A stretch of DNA of 64,000 bases, from positions 62,001 to 126,000 of the forward strand of contig ML978248.1 in NCBI GenBank assembly GCA_010015745.1, in the 5' to 3' direction. Both the position numbers and the translations under genes were made by a program. This document shows positions 44,439 through 55,392 of the stretch, one piece after another. Below the pieces are notes generated by a model that was not told the origin of the DNA, ran no database searches, and was given only the letters and a program-made list of their open reading frames with translations. This stretch comes from Setomelanomma holmii (Eukaryota; Ascomycota; Dothideomycetes; Pleosporales; Phaeosphaeriaceae). Numbering within the stretch: position 1 is the stretch's first letter; every line of letters begins with the position of its first letter.

Positions 44439-45595
44439 ATGCCCTCCAAGGACTTCAGCTTCCTCCAAGATCCACAAGCGTATGTCTTCCGACCTAAAGC
44501 ACATACTCATCTTCTCTCCATGTTCGTACTGACACTACTCACAGCTACCACATCCTCCCACCCCCAACAACCCCCTTTCAAACCGCACACAACCAACCCT
44601 CCCCTTCCACGCCCCTCAGCACCCTCCTCTACACCGGCCATTACCGCCTCGCCGCCCAATCCTCAGCCCGCAGCATCCTCACCGGCTCGCCCTTTGACCA
44701 TTCCACGTTACTCCACCTGCTTCACACACGCCTGGCATGTCTCTGCCTCCTAAATTTCCACACACTCGCAGCCCAGGAATCCAAAGTCCTCGGCGATCTG
44801 AGTTCAGCATACTACCGGCACCCCCTTACCGGCGCACACCTCGTGCCGTGGGATTTGCGCGTGTTGTGTGTCCGCTTGTCCGCGCTGGGATATGGCGAGT
44901 GGAGGAAGGGTGTGATGGGGTATTTCGAGCTCGCACGAGAATGTCGCGAGATGCTTGTCAAATCATCCACACCAGACGTCGAAAAGCCGCTTTGGAGGAA
45001 ACGCCTGCGAGAATGTGGAGTGCGCGTCGCATCTGTGTTGGTAGAAATGGGCGACTTGGAGGGCGCGGGACGACACTTGGGCACGTTGGGTGACGCTGAA
45101 TCCCAAGACAATGAGGGTGGGAACGATGGGACTACTGAGCTCAGGATCATGGAAACCCTGGTCTGGCTGAGGGTAGGAGACATTGCGTCCGCGCGACGCT
45201 GTCTGGCACGCACCTCCTCCACCTCCCCGTCTCTGATAGCAGACACCCTCACCGCCCTCCTGCACCTCTCCAACTCCGACTTCCAGAGCGCAACATCCTC
45301 CTTCCGCACCCTGCATACCCAATACCCCACCAACGCCATGATCGCCCAGAACCTAGCCGTATGTCTCGTATACACGGGTGACATCGCCGAATCGCAAGAA
45401 ATCCTGAGCAAGTTAGTCAATTCAAGCGCGCCATTCCACGCCATGATTTTCAATCTGAGCACCGTGTACGAGTTGTGCACGGAGCGCAATCGGGACAGGA
45501 AGGTCGAGTTGGCGGGGAAGTTGGCGAGTAGGAAGGATGGGCAGGGTGTAGGGTGGGAGGTTGGGGGTGGGGAGTTTAAGTTGCAGGCTGTGTAG
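44439..45595 (+). CDS. TRAPPC12-like TPR protein (5' end uncertain)
   Basis: TRAPPC12 is a TRAPP-complex subunit in vesicle tethering. Exons 44439-44479 and 44545-45595 (phase 2) give 363 aa from the only in-frame ATG, MPSKDFSFLQDPQAYHILPP. The same frame is open upstream to 44238 with a Ser/Pro/Arg-rich reading but no ATG, so one or more 5' exons are likely missing from my model. The body is a helical TPR-like array: LSTLLYTGHYRLAAQSSA, LGYGEWRKGVMGYFELAREC, ECGVRVASVLVEMGDLEGA, ETLVWLRVGDIASARRC, and the well conserved end TNAMIAQNLAVCLVYTGD with FNLSTVYELCTERNRDRK. The last block is characteristic of the TRAPPC12 C-terminus. Cytosolic. Confidence 0.8.
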
Positions 45596-46071
45596 GAAAA
45601 GTAAGATTGCGTGAATTATTACATCTATCACTCGTTACATTAAGTATCACATTGATCGTCCATGAAGCAACATCATGCTGTCTGTTTTGCGCTTTACGGT
45701 GACATGCAAGTTTCAGGGGCCTCACGCTGCATTTGTTCTTATTGGGAAATCGTCTCATGGCGTACGTCGCTCTACACATGTCGATTGTGCTTGTACTGTG
45801 CCCACGATATCCGACCATTGGCCTGCTGACATGATGCACAAGCCCAACCACGAAAGGGAAGCAAAGTTGCTCACAAGTACATGGTATCCAATTGTACCTT
45901 CATCCGCCCAGAATTTCCACCCATTCCCGATCCGTTCAAATGTGTGAAACGCCGGCCCAAAAAGGTGCCGTGTGGTATATTGGTCTTCCAGAGGGAATGC
46001 TCACTTACTCACTTACTCGCTCGCTTCAACATGCATCACCCAAATGCGCTCTGCAAACGTATTTCCCAGAG
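45596..46071. other. Convergent intergenic region
   Basis: 476 bp between the stop codons of the TRAPPC12-like gene and the DUF7918 gene. No gene recognised; likely holds both 3' UTRs. Confidence 0.4.
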
Positions 46072-47891
46072 TCACAGCTCCTCGTCTTCTTCCATCTTGG
46101 TCTCGAGCGTCGGAATGTTGCCCTCTGAGTTTCCTCGCCCCTTTTGGGCGTCCATCAATGCTTGACCAAGGCTCTTGCGAACATTGTCGTCAAAGCCAGG
46201 TAAAGACGCGCGCTGCTTTTTGAACGGCGATGCGATGCTGGCCTCAGGAGCGGCTTCTGTTGCAGGTTTTGCTGCGGTGGTGGAGACAGAGGCGTCTGTG
46301 GTGGAGATGCCTGGCACTGGGGTACCAGATAGGGTTGACCCAGAAGCGTCGGATGCGGTGGGAGCGGAAGGCCGTCCAAGCGGTTCAGCAGAGTGTTGAC
46401 GCTTCAGCTTGATCTTCCGCACACCTTCAGCAAGTTCACCTTGCTTGAGTGCATCTTCTGGCGATAACAGCCCCTTCCCGCTCTCGTCTTTTTCGTCGTC
46501 AACCTCTTCAGCCTTGATCTCGTCTTCGTCATCAGCGTCGCTATCCATGTCTTCCTCAGTCTTCACCTTCGATTTGGGCGATGTCTGCGAGCGATCGCGG
46601 TAGCCGCCGAAGTTCTTCGTGCCCGCTGCGGCATCCAATGGTTTCAGACTGCCGAAGTCGAGAGCACCGGATTTCCGCCGCGCGGCGGGCGAGACTACAG
46701 GTGTTTTGTCCGATTCGAGTATGCCCATTTTACGTAGTTGACCTAGTTTTTGTTAGTACCATTAAATCAATATCAGCGTACATTAACTTACGCTCTCCGC
46801 GGTACAAGAAGGTGAACACAGCGTATGGCTTGTCTGGAGGGTCTATGCCAGTGACAGTCTGAGTGCTGATAGACTTCGGGTCCAGTGTCTTGGGCTTCGC
46901 AAAGCTTGTGGTGTGGTCGATATCCTCCCCTTCACCTGTCCCGTTCTGCTCATCATCGTCGTGGGCATCGAATTGAGGGGAGTATTCGCCACGCTTGATC
47001 TCGCCAGACGCCAGTACGCGGAACAGTGCAACCTTGATCTGTCCAGCTGCTTCAGGTACCGGGCCCTCGTCGTCTGTGTCGTCCGAGTCGGTCGTGAAGA
47101 AGTCGTCGTTCCCTGACAACGACTCCACTGGGGCGTCCTTGTCCTCCCGGTACCGCAGCACGCCATTGCGTGGCTCTTTGCCCTCCTCGTCGTCGCTGCT
47201 GCCTTGTGCTTCTCTCCGCTTTCGCCTCTTCTTTTCTAACCGCTGCTTTCTCCGCTCGATCTTGGCTGCCACATCCTTATCTTTGCCCTCGAGATCCAGC
47301 CCATTGAGCCAGCGCTCCAGTCCCACCTCGCGGAAGAGAAACTCGCGCTCCGCGAGACCTCCGCCTTCCGAGTCTGGTACGCTGACCCACCGTGAGTTCA
47401 CCCATGTCTCCTCACCGCGCCGCAGCAGAGTCGCGACTTCCTCTTTCGCCCTTCCGTCGAAGTAGATGTATGCAGCAATTGTCTCGTTTGGGGACGTCGT
47501 GAGGGACTTGTAGGGGGCTATGGTCGCAGCATATTTGCCCCGCTCGCCGGTGTAGCCTGGGAGACCGCCGACGACTTTTGCTTTCGGATTGGGGTCTTCT
47601 GGCGTGGGCTTGGGCGTCGAGTAGGGGACGTGCAAGCCAGGTGTGAGCAAGGTGATGGATATGGCAAAAGTAGACTGCTCTGGTTTGGTAGCCCCAGGGG
47701 GCACCTTTGCGGGCGGGACGGGTATGTACGACGTGATGCGGTGGAATTTGGACTGCTTCTGGATGGAGTACTCTGCCAGTGGACCGCTGGGCGTGTGTAT
47801 CGAGACTGCCTACAGAGGAGAGCAGAAGTCAGCGCTGGTCTCACATGTTCCCAACACACAGAAGACTTACCAGTCCCAGAAAGCAAGGCAT
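46072..47891 (-). CDS. DUF7918-type fungal protein, about 569 aa
   Basis: Exons 47891-47871 (MPCFLGL), 47809-46792 and 46742-46072 (phases 0 and 1) total 1710 nt. The N-terminal half fits a conserved fungal domain of unknown function (DUF7918 by my reading): AVSIHTPSGPLAEYSIQKQ, KVVGGLPGYTGERGKYAATI, TIAAYIYFDGRAKEEV, TWVNSRWVSVPDSEGG, and after an acidic/basic insertion FRVLASGEIKRGEYSPQF with a closing AVFTFLYRGE. The insertion (residues ~150-230) is highly charged (KIERRKQRLEKKRRKRRE). The C-terminal ~220 residues are disordered and acidic, with a KKQR patch and the ending KMEEDEEL. Nuclear localisation is inferred from the basic runs. The very short first exon is typical of this family. 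Confidence 0.8.
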
Positions 47892-48570
47892 GATTGTGGA
47901 AGTGGGCTAGATCTGGCGCTACGGCGTCGAGATTCGGAGATGACGCGGAGTAGGAGCGCCCGCTTGGCGGCCCTGAGATAGATTGTCTCTGCTGTATGCC
48001 GCGAGCTACGACAAGGGAGGAAACTGCGCGGGTATACACTGAGGTGGGGGGTTAAAAGAAGTTGTGACTGCCGTCTGCTGTGGAGTTGCCGGAGCGGAGC
48101 GCAGCAGCTTGTGCCGATGATCGTAGCCTTGGGCCAATCGAAAGGAATCTGCCTGGACACGGGATCGCGCGACAAGCTGCGCTGGGCGAGCGCGTCAACA
48201 CGACAAGCTACACGGGAGTCTATGCAATCCAAAGGCAGGGCAGGGCAGCGATGTTGTTGCTCTGCTCGACACGGCGCCTGCAATCGATGTTGTCAAGCGA
48301 GCTATCGAGTGCGGGGTTGTGATTGGACGAGGAACTAGCTGGGGCCTAACACTCGCGATTGTACCACAGCAGGAACAGTACTGTGTAATATGCATCAGCT
48401 CTTTGATCACGAGAAGGTGCATTGCCTAGACAAGACGTATGATCTTTGGGTATCATTTACTCTGTTTTACCACACCTGCTGCAACTTCGTCCATCATTTG
48501 GGATTGTAAGTTTTCAGAGCGACAACTATCTAGTACGAGACTAGTCAGACTGTTCACCGCCAGAAGGATC
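47892..48570. other. Intergenic
   Basis: 679 bp containing the promoter of the DUF7918 gene and the 3' flank of the SR140-like gene. No coding feature or recognised RNA. Confidence 0.4.
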
Positions 48571-50697
48571 CTATTCTTCGTCCGACGCGAACATGTCTTC
48601 AGCCTTCGGTCGCAACCGCCGGGCTCGCGCTGCTGCTGTCTCTCCTGGTATCTCGTCTGGGACTGCTGCTTTCGCAGCTGCGAGACGCTCTTTGATCTCG
48701 AGTAACCGAGCATTTTGTGATTGAGGCTCCGACGCTGTTGCTGAAGGCGCTGAAGCTTCATTTGACGCATCTTCAACCTGAACATCTGGGGTCTGCTCGT
48801 CATCAACTTCCATATCCTCTTCGTCCTCCTTGACTGCATCTGCGTTCTTGGTAGCAACTACTTTCGAGGCTGCCTTGCGTTTCCGCCTTACTGCGGCCTT
48901 CCTTTCGAGCTCTTCTTGTTCTTTTTGCCTTTCACGAGCATTGAAGACTTCGTCCAGATGCTGAAGCGTAGCCTTTTCGAAGAATGATTCGTCTTCCCAC
49001 ACCTTCAGAATGACATTGACTTCGTCTCTGTAGCTCCTCTCAGTCATACGCCCCATCTCCAGTTGAGCAGGGAGCTGTTCGAGATGCTCGAAGATCTTGC
49101 GCTCTACAAACTGAGTTCCAATAGCTAAACGATATTTATAGGCCACACCAGACTCCTTTGACGTCGTGAAGAGTACATCGTGGACAATGCGCAGTGCATT
49201 CAGTGTAACCTGGCGGATGTCTGGTCGCCTAACGTCGTCCTTGCCCTCTAATTCCACAGGACGATTTCGAGGGTTAGCATCGGTGAGTTGGAAAGGCTTG
49301 ACCACGTTATCGAGAAGAATGTCAACAACCTCATTCAGCCCGGACGCTGCGTGCTCTACTGCGAAGACCGAGACAGCGGCAATGTCGTCGATGACGATGC
49401 TTCCCGGGGGTAGGGATGTCAAGAGCCAGAGCAGCATCGCGCGAGATCGTGGACTCAATATGCCGTAGCCATTGTCGACGCGCCCAGGGTAGATGTCTCC
49501 TATCGGAAGAGGCTTGTGTTGCGGCTTCTGTTCTTCTTCGTCGCTGTCCGAATCGTCATCAGCCGGATCAAATGCGCCAAGGTTATCCGCGAATTCGTCA
49601 GCTAGTGGCTCGGTTGGTCCGTTCCACAGACCATAGTCCTCAAAGATCTCGGAGTTTGAAGTGTCGCAAACTACTTGGTGCAATCGCCATCGGTAGTAGC
49701 GGTTCAGTGGGTGCTTCTGGTCGTACAACCAGGCGAAGCGCTCTTCGTCCTGGACCTGAGGATCGTTCATAAGAGCAGCCTCGAATTCGACACCCCCAAG
49801 GATCACGCCCTCGATAGTCTGGTGTATGAGCCGCAGCATCGCCATGTCGGGCGGCAGGTTGGCAGTGACGATGAGCTGGTCGCGGTCTTCGCGCGGTCCA
49901 TCTCTGTTTCCTCCTCCGAGATCTGGCGGCGGGGCATATCCCTTAGCTACCTCTGGAGCTTGCCATCTCGCACCAAAGGGTTCCTTGACCTGTGCTGTGT
50001 CTGCGGCCTTGCCTCCCAAATATCTGTCCAGATGAAGGTAGTATCCTCGTCCCAGATACTTCTTGTCATTCAGCTTCATCATTGCGTCGTCCAAGTCTCT
50101 CGCCACAGCAGATTTGTCAAAGACCACTTTCATGGTCGCGGAAGGCCGGCCCTTTGTCGCAGGACCTCCCGGCGGGATCTTCTCGACCTTGGTCACTTTG
50201 AGTGTTGGGAAATCTGCGAACAGTTCTTCGACTCGCTGAACATCGATCGTCGGAGGAAGATTCGTTGCCTTCGCCACAAGCGTTGTATACACATTATCGG
50301 CTTGTCTGGGACCATCGAGTGCGGCGGGCCCAGTAGGAGCTGCACCTCCGAATCGTGATTGCGTGGGTGGTGCGAGTCTACTGGGCGCATTGGGTCGTGA
50401 GAAGCCATCGAGCGGTTCAGACTCAAGTGTGCCAGGCCCGCTCTTCATAGATCGTTGTCTTCCAGTAAAGTGTCTCTTGCTTCCGGTAGGAACGAAGACA
50501 TCTTCCTCCTCTCTGTGGTCTCTTTCAGACTCGCCCAAAATGCTGTTCTTGCCACTGTGTTCTTCCTCGAAGTCGGCCATAACCGTCTCGAGTGCCAGCT
50601 TCTCCTCCAAAGCCTTCGCCTCCTCCTCTGCCTTCGCCTTAGCATTCTGCTGCGGCTTACTGGCTTTTGACGCGCCGAGCGAGAACTTGAACGCCAT
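48571..50697 (-). CDS. U2 snRNP-associated SURP/CID-domain protein (SR140/U2SURP homologue)
   Basis: Single exon, 708 aa. Architecture in order: a charged N-terminus (MAFKFSLGASKASKPQQN); an RRM at about residues 135-235 (TTLVAKATNLPPTIDVQRVE to YYLHLDRYLGG); a SURP module at ~285-335 (MLRLIHQTIEGVILGGVEFE, AWLYDQKHPLNRYYRWRL); then a CID/RPR domain at ~420-590 (LSPRSRAMLLWLLTSLPPGS, LNEVVDILLDNVVKPFQL, LNALRIVHDVLFTTSKESG). The end is a basic-acidic tail with ENARLLEIKERLAAAK-like helix and RLRPKAEDMFASDEE. RRM-SURP-CID in that order defines the SR140 family, which acts with the U2 snRNP in nuclear splicing. It shares a 332-bp divergent promoter with the next gene. Confidence 0.9.
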   Translation of the reverse strand: MAFKFSLGASKASKPQQNAKAKAEEEAKALEEKLALETVMADFEEEHSGKNSILGESERDHREEEDVFVPTGSKRHFTGRQRSMKSGPGTLESEPLDGFSRPNAPSRLAPPTQSRFGGAAPTGPAALDGPRQADNVYTTLVAKATNLPPTIDVQRVEELFADFPTLKVTKVEKIPPGGPATKGRPSATMKVVFDKSAVARDLDDAMMKLNDKKYLGRGYYLHLDRYLGGKAADTAQVKEPFGARWQAPEVAKGYAPPPDLGGGNRDGPREDRDQLIVTANLPPDMAMLRLIHQTIEGVILGGVEFEAALMNDPQVQDEERFAWLYDQKHPLNRYYRWRLHQVVCDTSNSEIFEDYGLWNGPTEPLADEFADNLGAFDPADDDSDSDEEEQKPQHKPLPIGDIYPGRVDNGYGILSPRSRAMLLWLLTSLPPGSIVIDDIAAVSVFAVEHAASGLNEVVDILLDNVVKPFQLTDANPRNRPVELEGKDDVRRPDIRQVTLNALRIVHDVLFTTSKESGVAYKYRLAIGTQFVERKIFEHLEQLPAQLEMGRMTERSYRDEVNVILKVWEDESFFEKATLQHLDEVFNARERQKEQEELERKAAVRRKRKAASKVVATKNADAVKEDEEDMEVDDEQTPDVQVEDASNEASAPSATASEPQSQNARLLEIKERLAAAKAAVPDEIPGETAAARARRLRPKAEDMFASDEE

Positions 50698-51029
50698 CCT
50701 TGGAGCTAGAATGCGGTATCAAGATGATGTGATGGATTTGAAGCATGTAGTGTCGTACGGTGCGCTTTCACCTGACGCAGTCGATCGCGGTCATCGTAGA
50801 GTCATTTGTAGTCTCAGTATGTCGCCGCAGGAGTCGTGTCGGTGATTGGCGTGTAGGCGCGCTGGAGGTCGAGAAAGTTGACGGCTGACGTAGGGAAGCT
50901 CTGTGACATCCCGGCGCCGATCAATCATCTCGGTCACTAGCGTGTCCCGAGGTCATTTTCAACCACTCTCATCGCCTTGCAGTCGACTGGAGACACACTG
51001 CAGCCTGAAAACCGTACAAAGACTCCATC
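50698..51029. promoter_or_regulatory. Divergent promoter, SR140-like / 51030 gene
   Basis: 332 bp between start codons. No TATA box or known operator recognised. Confidence 0.4.
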
Positions 51030-52249
51030 ATGGCCTCTGCACAGGACATCCAGACTCTCTTGCGCTTTCTTTCACAAGATGCGAAGATACCACTTGCGCA
51101 AGCTCTCAGCAAAGTCAAAGATATGCAGGCTGCGAAACTGAACGCGTAAGCACGTGAACACGCATTTCTCGGCGAGACCTATTGATCAACGTCTACAGTA
51201 TAGCCGACGTGGCTGGATCAAGCTTCGAAACGCTCCAGGGTATCTTTGGCGATGACAAAATAGCGCGACAAGTGCTGAATGCAGCGAAACGAGCGTCGAA
51301 GAAGCGCAAATCAGGCGACTCGACATCAGCTTCGCCACCCGCGCCGTCACTAAAGAAAGCAAAGCCGCTGTATGGCCAAGCCCTCAACCCTGCTGAATTT
51401 GAGGCATCGCTAGCGTTACCTGAAGCTGTACGCGATGGACAGATGCTCAAGTCAGCAGCTGTCTACACCAATAGAGCTCCCCTAGTGCTGGCATTCGCTG
51501 CCACCCTCCTAAAGTACACCATGCCAGATCAGCCAATTTCGAGCAGACTGAGTCTTGCACAAGCTGTGACTTCCATGAACAGTAAGAACAAAGCGATACA
51601 TGTTGGTATAGAGTACGGTCAAGCAGCAGAAGACGAAGGTTGGGGCGAAGGCCAACCAATCGTACGGATCATGACTAGAGACGTTCGCGTCATGAAGAGA
51701 TGGGGCTACGATTGGGAGGAGCCATCCACGCAAAGCACGTTGGTAGCTTCAACACAAGAGACACTGGCATCGTCCGAGGCGACGCTCAAGGAAGAGTCTG
51801 CTGCCAAGGAACCAGCGCTTTGGGGTATCGACCTCGAAGCGGTAAAGAAGGCTTCCACTTACAAGAACACTGGCACATATCAACCTGCTTCAAGCCAGCT
51901 CCCAATATACTCGGCTCAGTCAGCACGATCGTACCTTCTCAAGGCTTTCGAGACGCCAAAAGACGAGAAGCAAGCAGGCACAGCCAAAAAGCAGACAGCA
52001 GCTTTCTTGAGTGCCGAGAAAGAGCGCAACCTGGGTTTACTCTTGGGAGCACTGGAGCTGCTGTATGAGTCGTGGGTAAGTGTGCTAAGCAGGGAAGATA
52101 TGGATAAACGAGCATGGAGCTGGTACATCCGTGTCCGGCCGGACGTAGCTCATGGAGCTGCGGGATGGGGTGGCAAGGGCAATGTTAAGCTTGCAGATAT
52201 TCTTGAGCTGAGACGTCCCACTACAGACGTCAAGTGTGAACCTGAATGA
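51030..52249 (+). CDS. Conserved-looking protein of unknown function, about 388 aa
   Basis: Exons 51030-51145 and 51199-52249, phase 2. I do not recognise the family. The N-terminal ~65 residues are helical (IQTLLRFLSQDAKIPLAQAL, TLQGIFGDDKIARQVLNAAK), followed by a basic, probably nuclear-localising stretch (KRASKKRKSGD and LKKAKP). A folded core follows (LVLAFAATLLKYTMPDQPIS, RLSLAQAVTSMNSKNKAIHV, PIVRIMTRDVRVMKRWGYDW) and a C-terminal helical part (RNLGLLLGALELLYESWVSV, AWSWYIRVRPDVAHGAAGWG). Aromatic and Gly positions suggest a real conserved fold. It converges on the HAD gene with only 23 bp between stops. Confidence 0.75.
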
Positions 52250-52272
52250 TTCTATGGCTTGGCCAACAGCGC

Positions 52273-53345
52273 TCAAACGCTCCCTTTTGGCCAGCTGGCA
52301 TATTCCTGCAATGCCATAAGGGTCTTGGTCATCGTCACGTTCCTCTCAACACCCTTCTTGTTCTTGACACTAAACTCGCCAAACTTGAAGTCGTCCGGTG
52401 TGACATTTTGTCGAACAAGCAACACCGCATCCCACCCGGCCATCTTGGGCGCATCGTAGTCCTTCTCGACCTCATCACCCACGTACAACTTCTCGAAGTC
52501 GTCGACCGTCAGTCCTTCTTCATTCCCCTGGAGTCCGTCCGCGAGCATCGAGACGGCCGCATCAAAGACTCGCCGATCAGGCTTCTCGTGCCCGACGTCG
52601 TAGCTCAGCACCACAAAGTCGACATCATCCACGGGTGTCTTCTCACCATCAGACGAGACTTTCGTGAACGGGGAAGAGCCAAAACGTCGCTTGCTCACAT
52701 TCAACCTAAAGGACTCCAATATGTGAGGGACGCGGTAGTCGGAATTACTTATGATGCCAACTACGGTTCTGTCGTAAGGCCACGACAGTGACCGCGTTCT
52801 TCCTGTGCTCTTTTTTCTTCTGAGCTCAGCGAAGAAATCGATGACGTCTGTATGCAAATGGTATCCTTCCTTAGTTGAAAATCTCTCCAGGAGGTCTGTG
52901 ACAAGAGCTGGTGGGACTTCTTGGCCAGACTTGAGGAACGATGTGAAGGTATTACGGATTATCTGATTTCGTGTCAGTACCAAGACTCTTACCTAGATGC
53001 ACACATATTCGACGAATTGGGTTTCATTCATTGCGTGCGCTTCCCAAGAGGCATACGCGACCAACTACTGGAGCATATGTGCCGCCAGAGAGCACTTACA
53101 TTCTCCCACCACTTATGCGCCCCGAGCCCGGTGGCCTTGCCGTAGTTTGGGTTTCGTTTCGATTCATCTTTGAAAGCTTCCTTGAATCGCGCACCGACTT
53201 TGGCGATGTCTTCGTTGCTCGCGCCGATTGCTATCCCATGATGTACAGCAGCATTTGCATAAGCACGAGGTATAGGAGTACTCGGAGTGAACAGTGTCCC
53301 AAACGCGTCGAAGCAAAGTAGCAAGTTCTTCTTTGCACCTGACAT
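52273..53345 (-). CDS. HAD-superfamily hydrolase, HDHD3-like, about 311 aa
   Basis: Exons 53345-53100 and 52962-52273 (phase 0, 137-nt intron). All four HAD motifs are present: motif I CFDAFGTLFTP (nucleophile Asp), motif II ISNSD, motif III Lys in GHEKPDRRVF, and motif IV YVGDEVEKDYDAP. A helical cap lies between motifs I and II (RAYANAAVHHGIAIGASNED). Note that motif I is DAFGT rather than DxDGT, as in many HDHD3-type members, so phosphatase activity is plausible but the substrate is unknown. I start at MSGAKKNLLL; the frame is open upstream to another Met at 53495, which would overlap the DPM1 promoter. Confidence 0.88.
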
Positions 53346-53527
53346 CGTGTTCGAGGTGGAGTCGTAGGGCTGCTCGAAAGGGGTAGAGTCGCTTGGTCCA
53401 TGCACAAGGGTCCGATGCGGCCACGACCACACCTCCGCGATCTTCACTCTGGACCTCCACATCCACCACTTCTCACAAACCTCACCCGCAGTCACTCATT
53501 TTCCGACTCTGTAGTACAACTCACATC
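53346..53527. promoter_or_regulatory. Divergent promoter, HAD hydrolase / DPM1
   Basis: 182 bp between starts. CT/CA-rich leader on the DPM1 side. No specific site recognised. Confidence 0.45.
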
Positions 53528-54323
53528 ATGGCGCCCACACCGAAAAAGGACAAATACTCTGTCCTCCTCCCAACCTACAATGAGCGCCGTAACCTCCCTA
53601 TAATAACATGGCTGCTGAACAAGACCTTCACAGAGAAGTACGTCGCATTGACACCCCTTCGTAGCCAGCACTCAAAATACGCATACTAACATGACCTGCA
53701 GCAACCTCGACTGGGAACTCATCATTGTTGACGACGGCTCCCCCGACGGCACCCAAGAAGTCGCCGCACAGCTCCAAAAAGCCTACACCCCCTCACGCAT
53801 CCAGATCCGCGCGCGCGCCGGCAAACTCGGGCTCGGCACCGCGTACGTGCACGGCCTGCAGTTCGCGACCGGAAACTTTGTCATCATCATGGACGCCGAT
53901 TTCTCACACCACCCCAAGTTCATCGCAGACATGATTCGCGTGCAGAAGAGCGGCAACTACGACATCGTAACGGGTACGCGGTACGCGGGCAATGGCGGCG
54001 TGTACGGCTGGGATTTGAAGCGCAAGTTTGTGAGCCGCGGCGCGAATTTGTTTGCGGATACGGTGCTCAGGCCAGGCGTGAGTGATTTGACGGGTAGCTT
54101 TAGGCTGTATAAGAAGGAGGTGTTGCAGAAGGTTATTCGCCAGACGGAGAGCAAGGGGTACACGTTCCAGATGGAGATGATGGTAAGGGCGAAGGCGATG
54201 GGGTGCTCGGTCGCGGAGGTCCCGATCAGCTTTGTGGATAGGCTGTATGGGGAGAGCAAGTTGGGTGGGGATGAGATTGTGGAGTATGCAAAGGGGGTGT
54301 TGAATCTGTGGTTGAAGGTTTAG
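53528..54323 (+). CDS. DPM1: Dolichol-phosphate mannosyltransferase catalytic subunit
   Basis: Dpm1 makes dolichyl-phosphate mannose from GDP-mannose on the cytosolic ER face, feeding N-glycans, O-mannosylation and GPI anchors. Exons 53528-53637 and 53702-54323 (phase 2) give 243 aa. GT2 landmarks: VLLPTYNERRNLP, IIVDDGSPDGTQE, GLGTAYVHGLQFATGNF, the metal-binding MDADFSHHP, GTRY, the region VSDLTGSFRLYKK, TFQMEMMVRAKA, and FVDRLYGESKLGGDE. There is no C-terminal membrane helix, so this is the human/S. pombe type that needs Dpm2 and Dpm3 partners, unlike the anchored S. cerevisiae enzyme. Confidence 0.95.
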
Positions 54324-54555
54324 AGGTCTGGATGGGTGTGCGTGCATGGCGGCGTTGGGTGGTTATCAAGCTTTGGTGGTGGATTTGCGTGGGTTCAAGG
54401 GAAGGATGAGATGCGAGTGCAGGTTCTTGTGCATATGCGTCCACGATGACATAACTTTATTTAACTCATAATCTTCTAGTCTGCGGACAGGTCTCGATGC
54501 CTAGTGTGTCATAATACATATCTCATGTGCTCCGTCCTGCCCTGCCTACACATTT

Positions 54556-55392
54556 CTACACTGATCCCACTTCCCGTACAGCTTCCTCCTTATATTTTCC
54601 AAAGAACCCACTCCCGCCCACTCCTTCACTCCTCGGCGTTTCAAACCTCTCCTCACTCTCGCTCCCGCGCTCCTCGATCGTCTTGCCAACCGGATGACTT
54701 CTCAAAGCCACCTCTCTCGATGGCGAACTAGGCATTCCGCCTCCAGCACCGCCCAAATCCTCGCCCATACCGACACTGTCTTTCCGTGGCTGTGCTCGCA
54801 TTGGTGACTGGTACGGTATGTCTGTGACAGGCAAATGTCCTGCTCCACCGCTCATCGATGTAGGACCTGGCGGCGAAGTGGATTGGTTATATGGAGTGGG
54901 TTGAGCTGGACTGGTAGTGGGTGTGAGGCTCGTTGTAGCTGCACGTGGTGTTTGAGAAACTCGACGTGATTGCCGATTCTTAAAAGAGAAGGGTCGGTGC
55001 TTTTGGCTGGGTGTCGTATGGGCCAGAGGATCGTATTCTGTTGCTCTGGGCGAGATGATGCGCATAGGACTGCTTTCTATATCTGCAGCATTCCCGGCAT
55101 CATAGTTGCTCAGACCGGTTTCGGTGCGCTTTTGGCCGCCGAATAGGTTGGCGAAGCGTTTCCGCAATCCTGAAGATTGAGTGGGCGTACGGCTTGGCAA
55201 AAAAGTATTCGACTTGACAGGTTTGGGCTTCGATTCATTGGCGCCATCGAGCTGGAGCATACTGATTGTGTAGATCGTATGTTTCGTTGACGAGCGATCA
55301 ATTGTGAAGCTGCGAGTTGGCAGTGGTGTCGGATCAGATTGTGCGTGGAAGCGGGACGGGACATGGAGCTGTTGGTGGTGGAAGTATGGCAT
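54556..55392 (-). CDS. Disordered Ser/Pro-rich hypothetical protein, 278 aa
   Basis: Single exon from an ATG at 55392. Composition is Ser/Pro/Thr/Arg-rich with few hydrophobic stretches. A short segment with more order is GLRKRFANLFGGQKRTETGL (near residue 75), which looks like an amphipathic or basic patch. The Gly-rich run GGAGGGMPSSPSREVALRSH and the end GGSGFFGKYKEEAVREVGSV are distinctive. No domain recognised. The long frame, the fungal codon preference and the convergence on DPM1 (232 bp between stops) support a real gene. Confidence 0.65.
   Translation of the reverse strand: MPYFHHQQLHVPSRFHAQSDPTPLPTRSFTIDRSSTKHTIYTISMLQLDGANESKPKPVKSNTFLPSRTPTQSSGLRKRFANLFGGQKRTETGLSNYDAGNAADIESSPMRIISPRATEYDPLAHTTPSQKHRPFSFKNRQSRRVSQTPRAATTSLTPTTSPAQPTPYNQSTSPPGPTSMSGGAGHLPVTDIPYQSPMRAQPRKDSVGMGEDLGGAGGGMPSSPSREVALRSHPVGKTIEERGSESEERFETPRSEGVGGSGFFGKYKEEAVREVGSV

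Noticed and set aside
49675..50358. Plus-strand open frame of 227 codons
   Set aside because: Antisense shadow of the SR140-like gene, with no ATG-led recognisable product.
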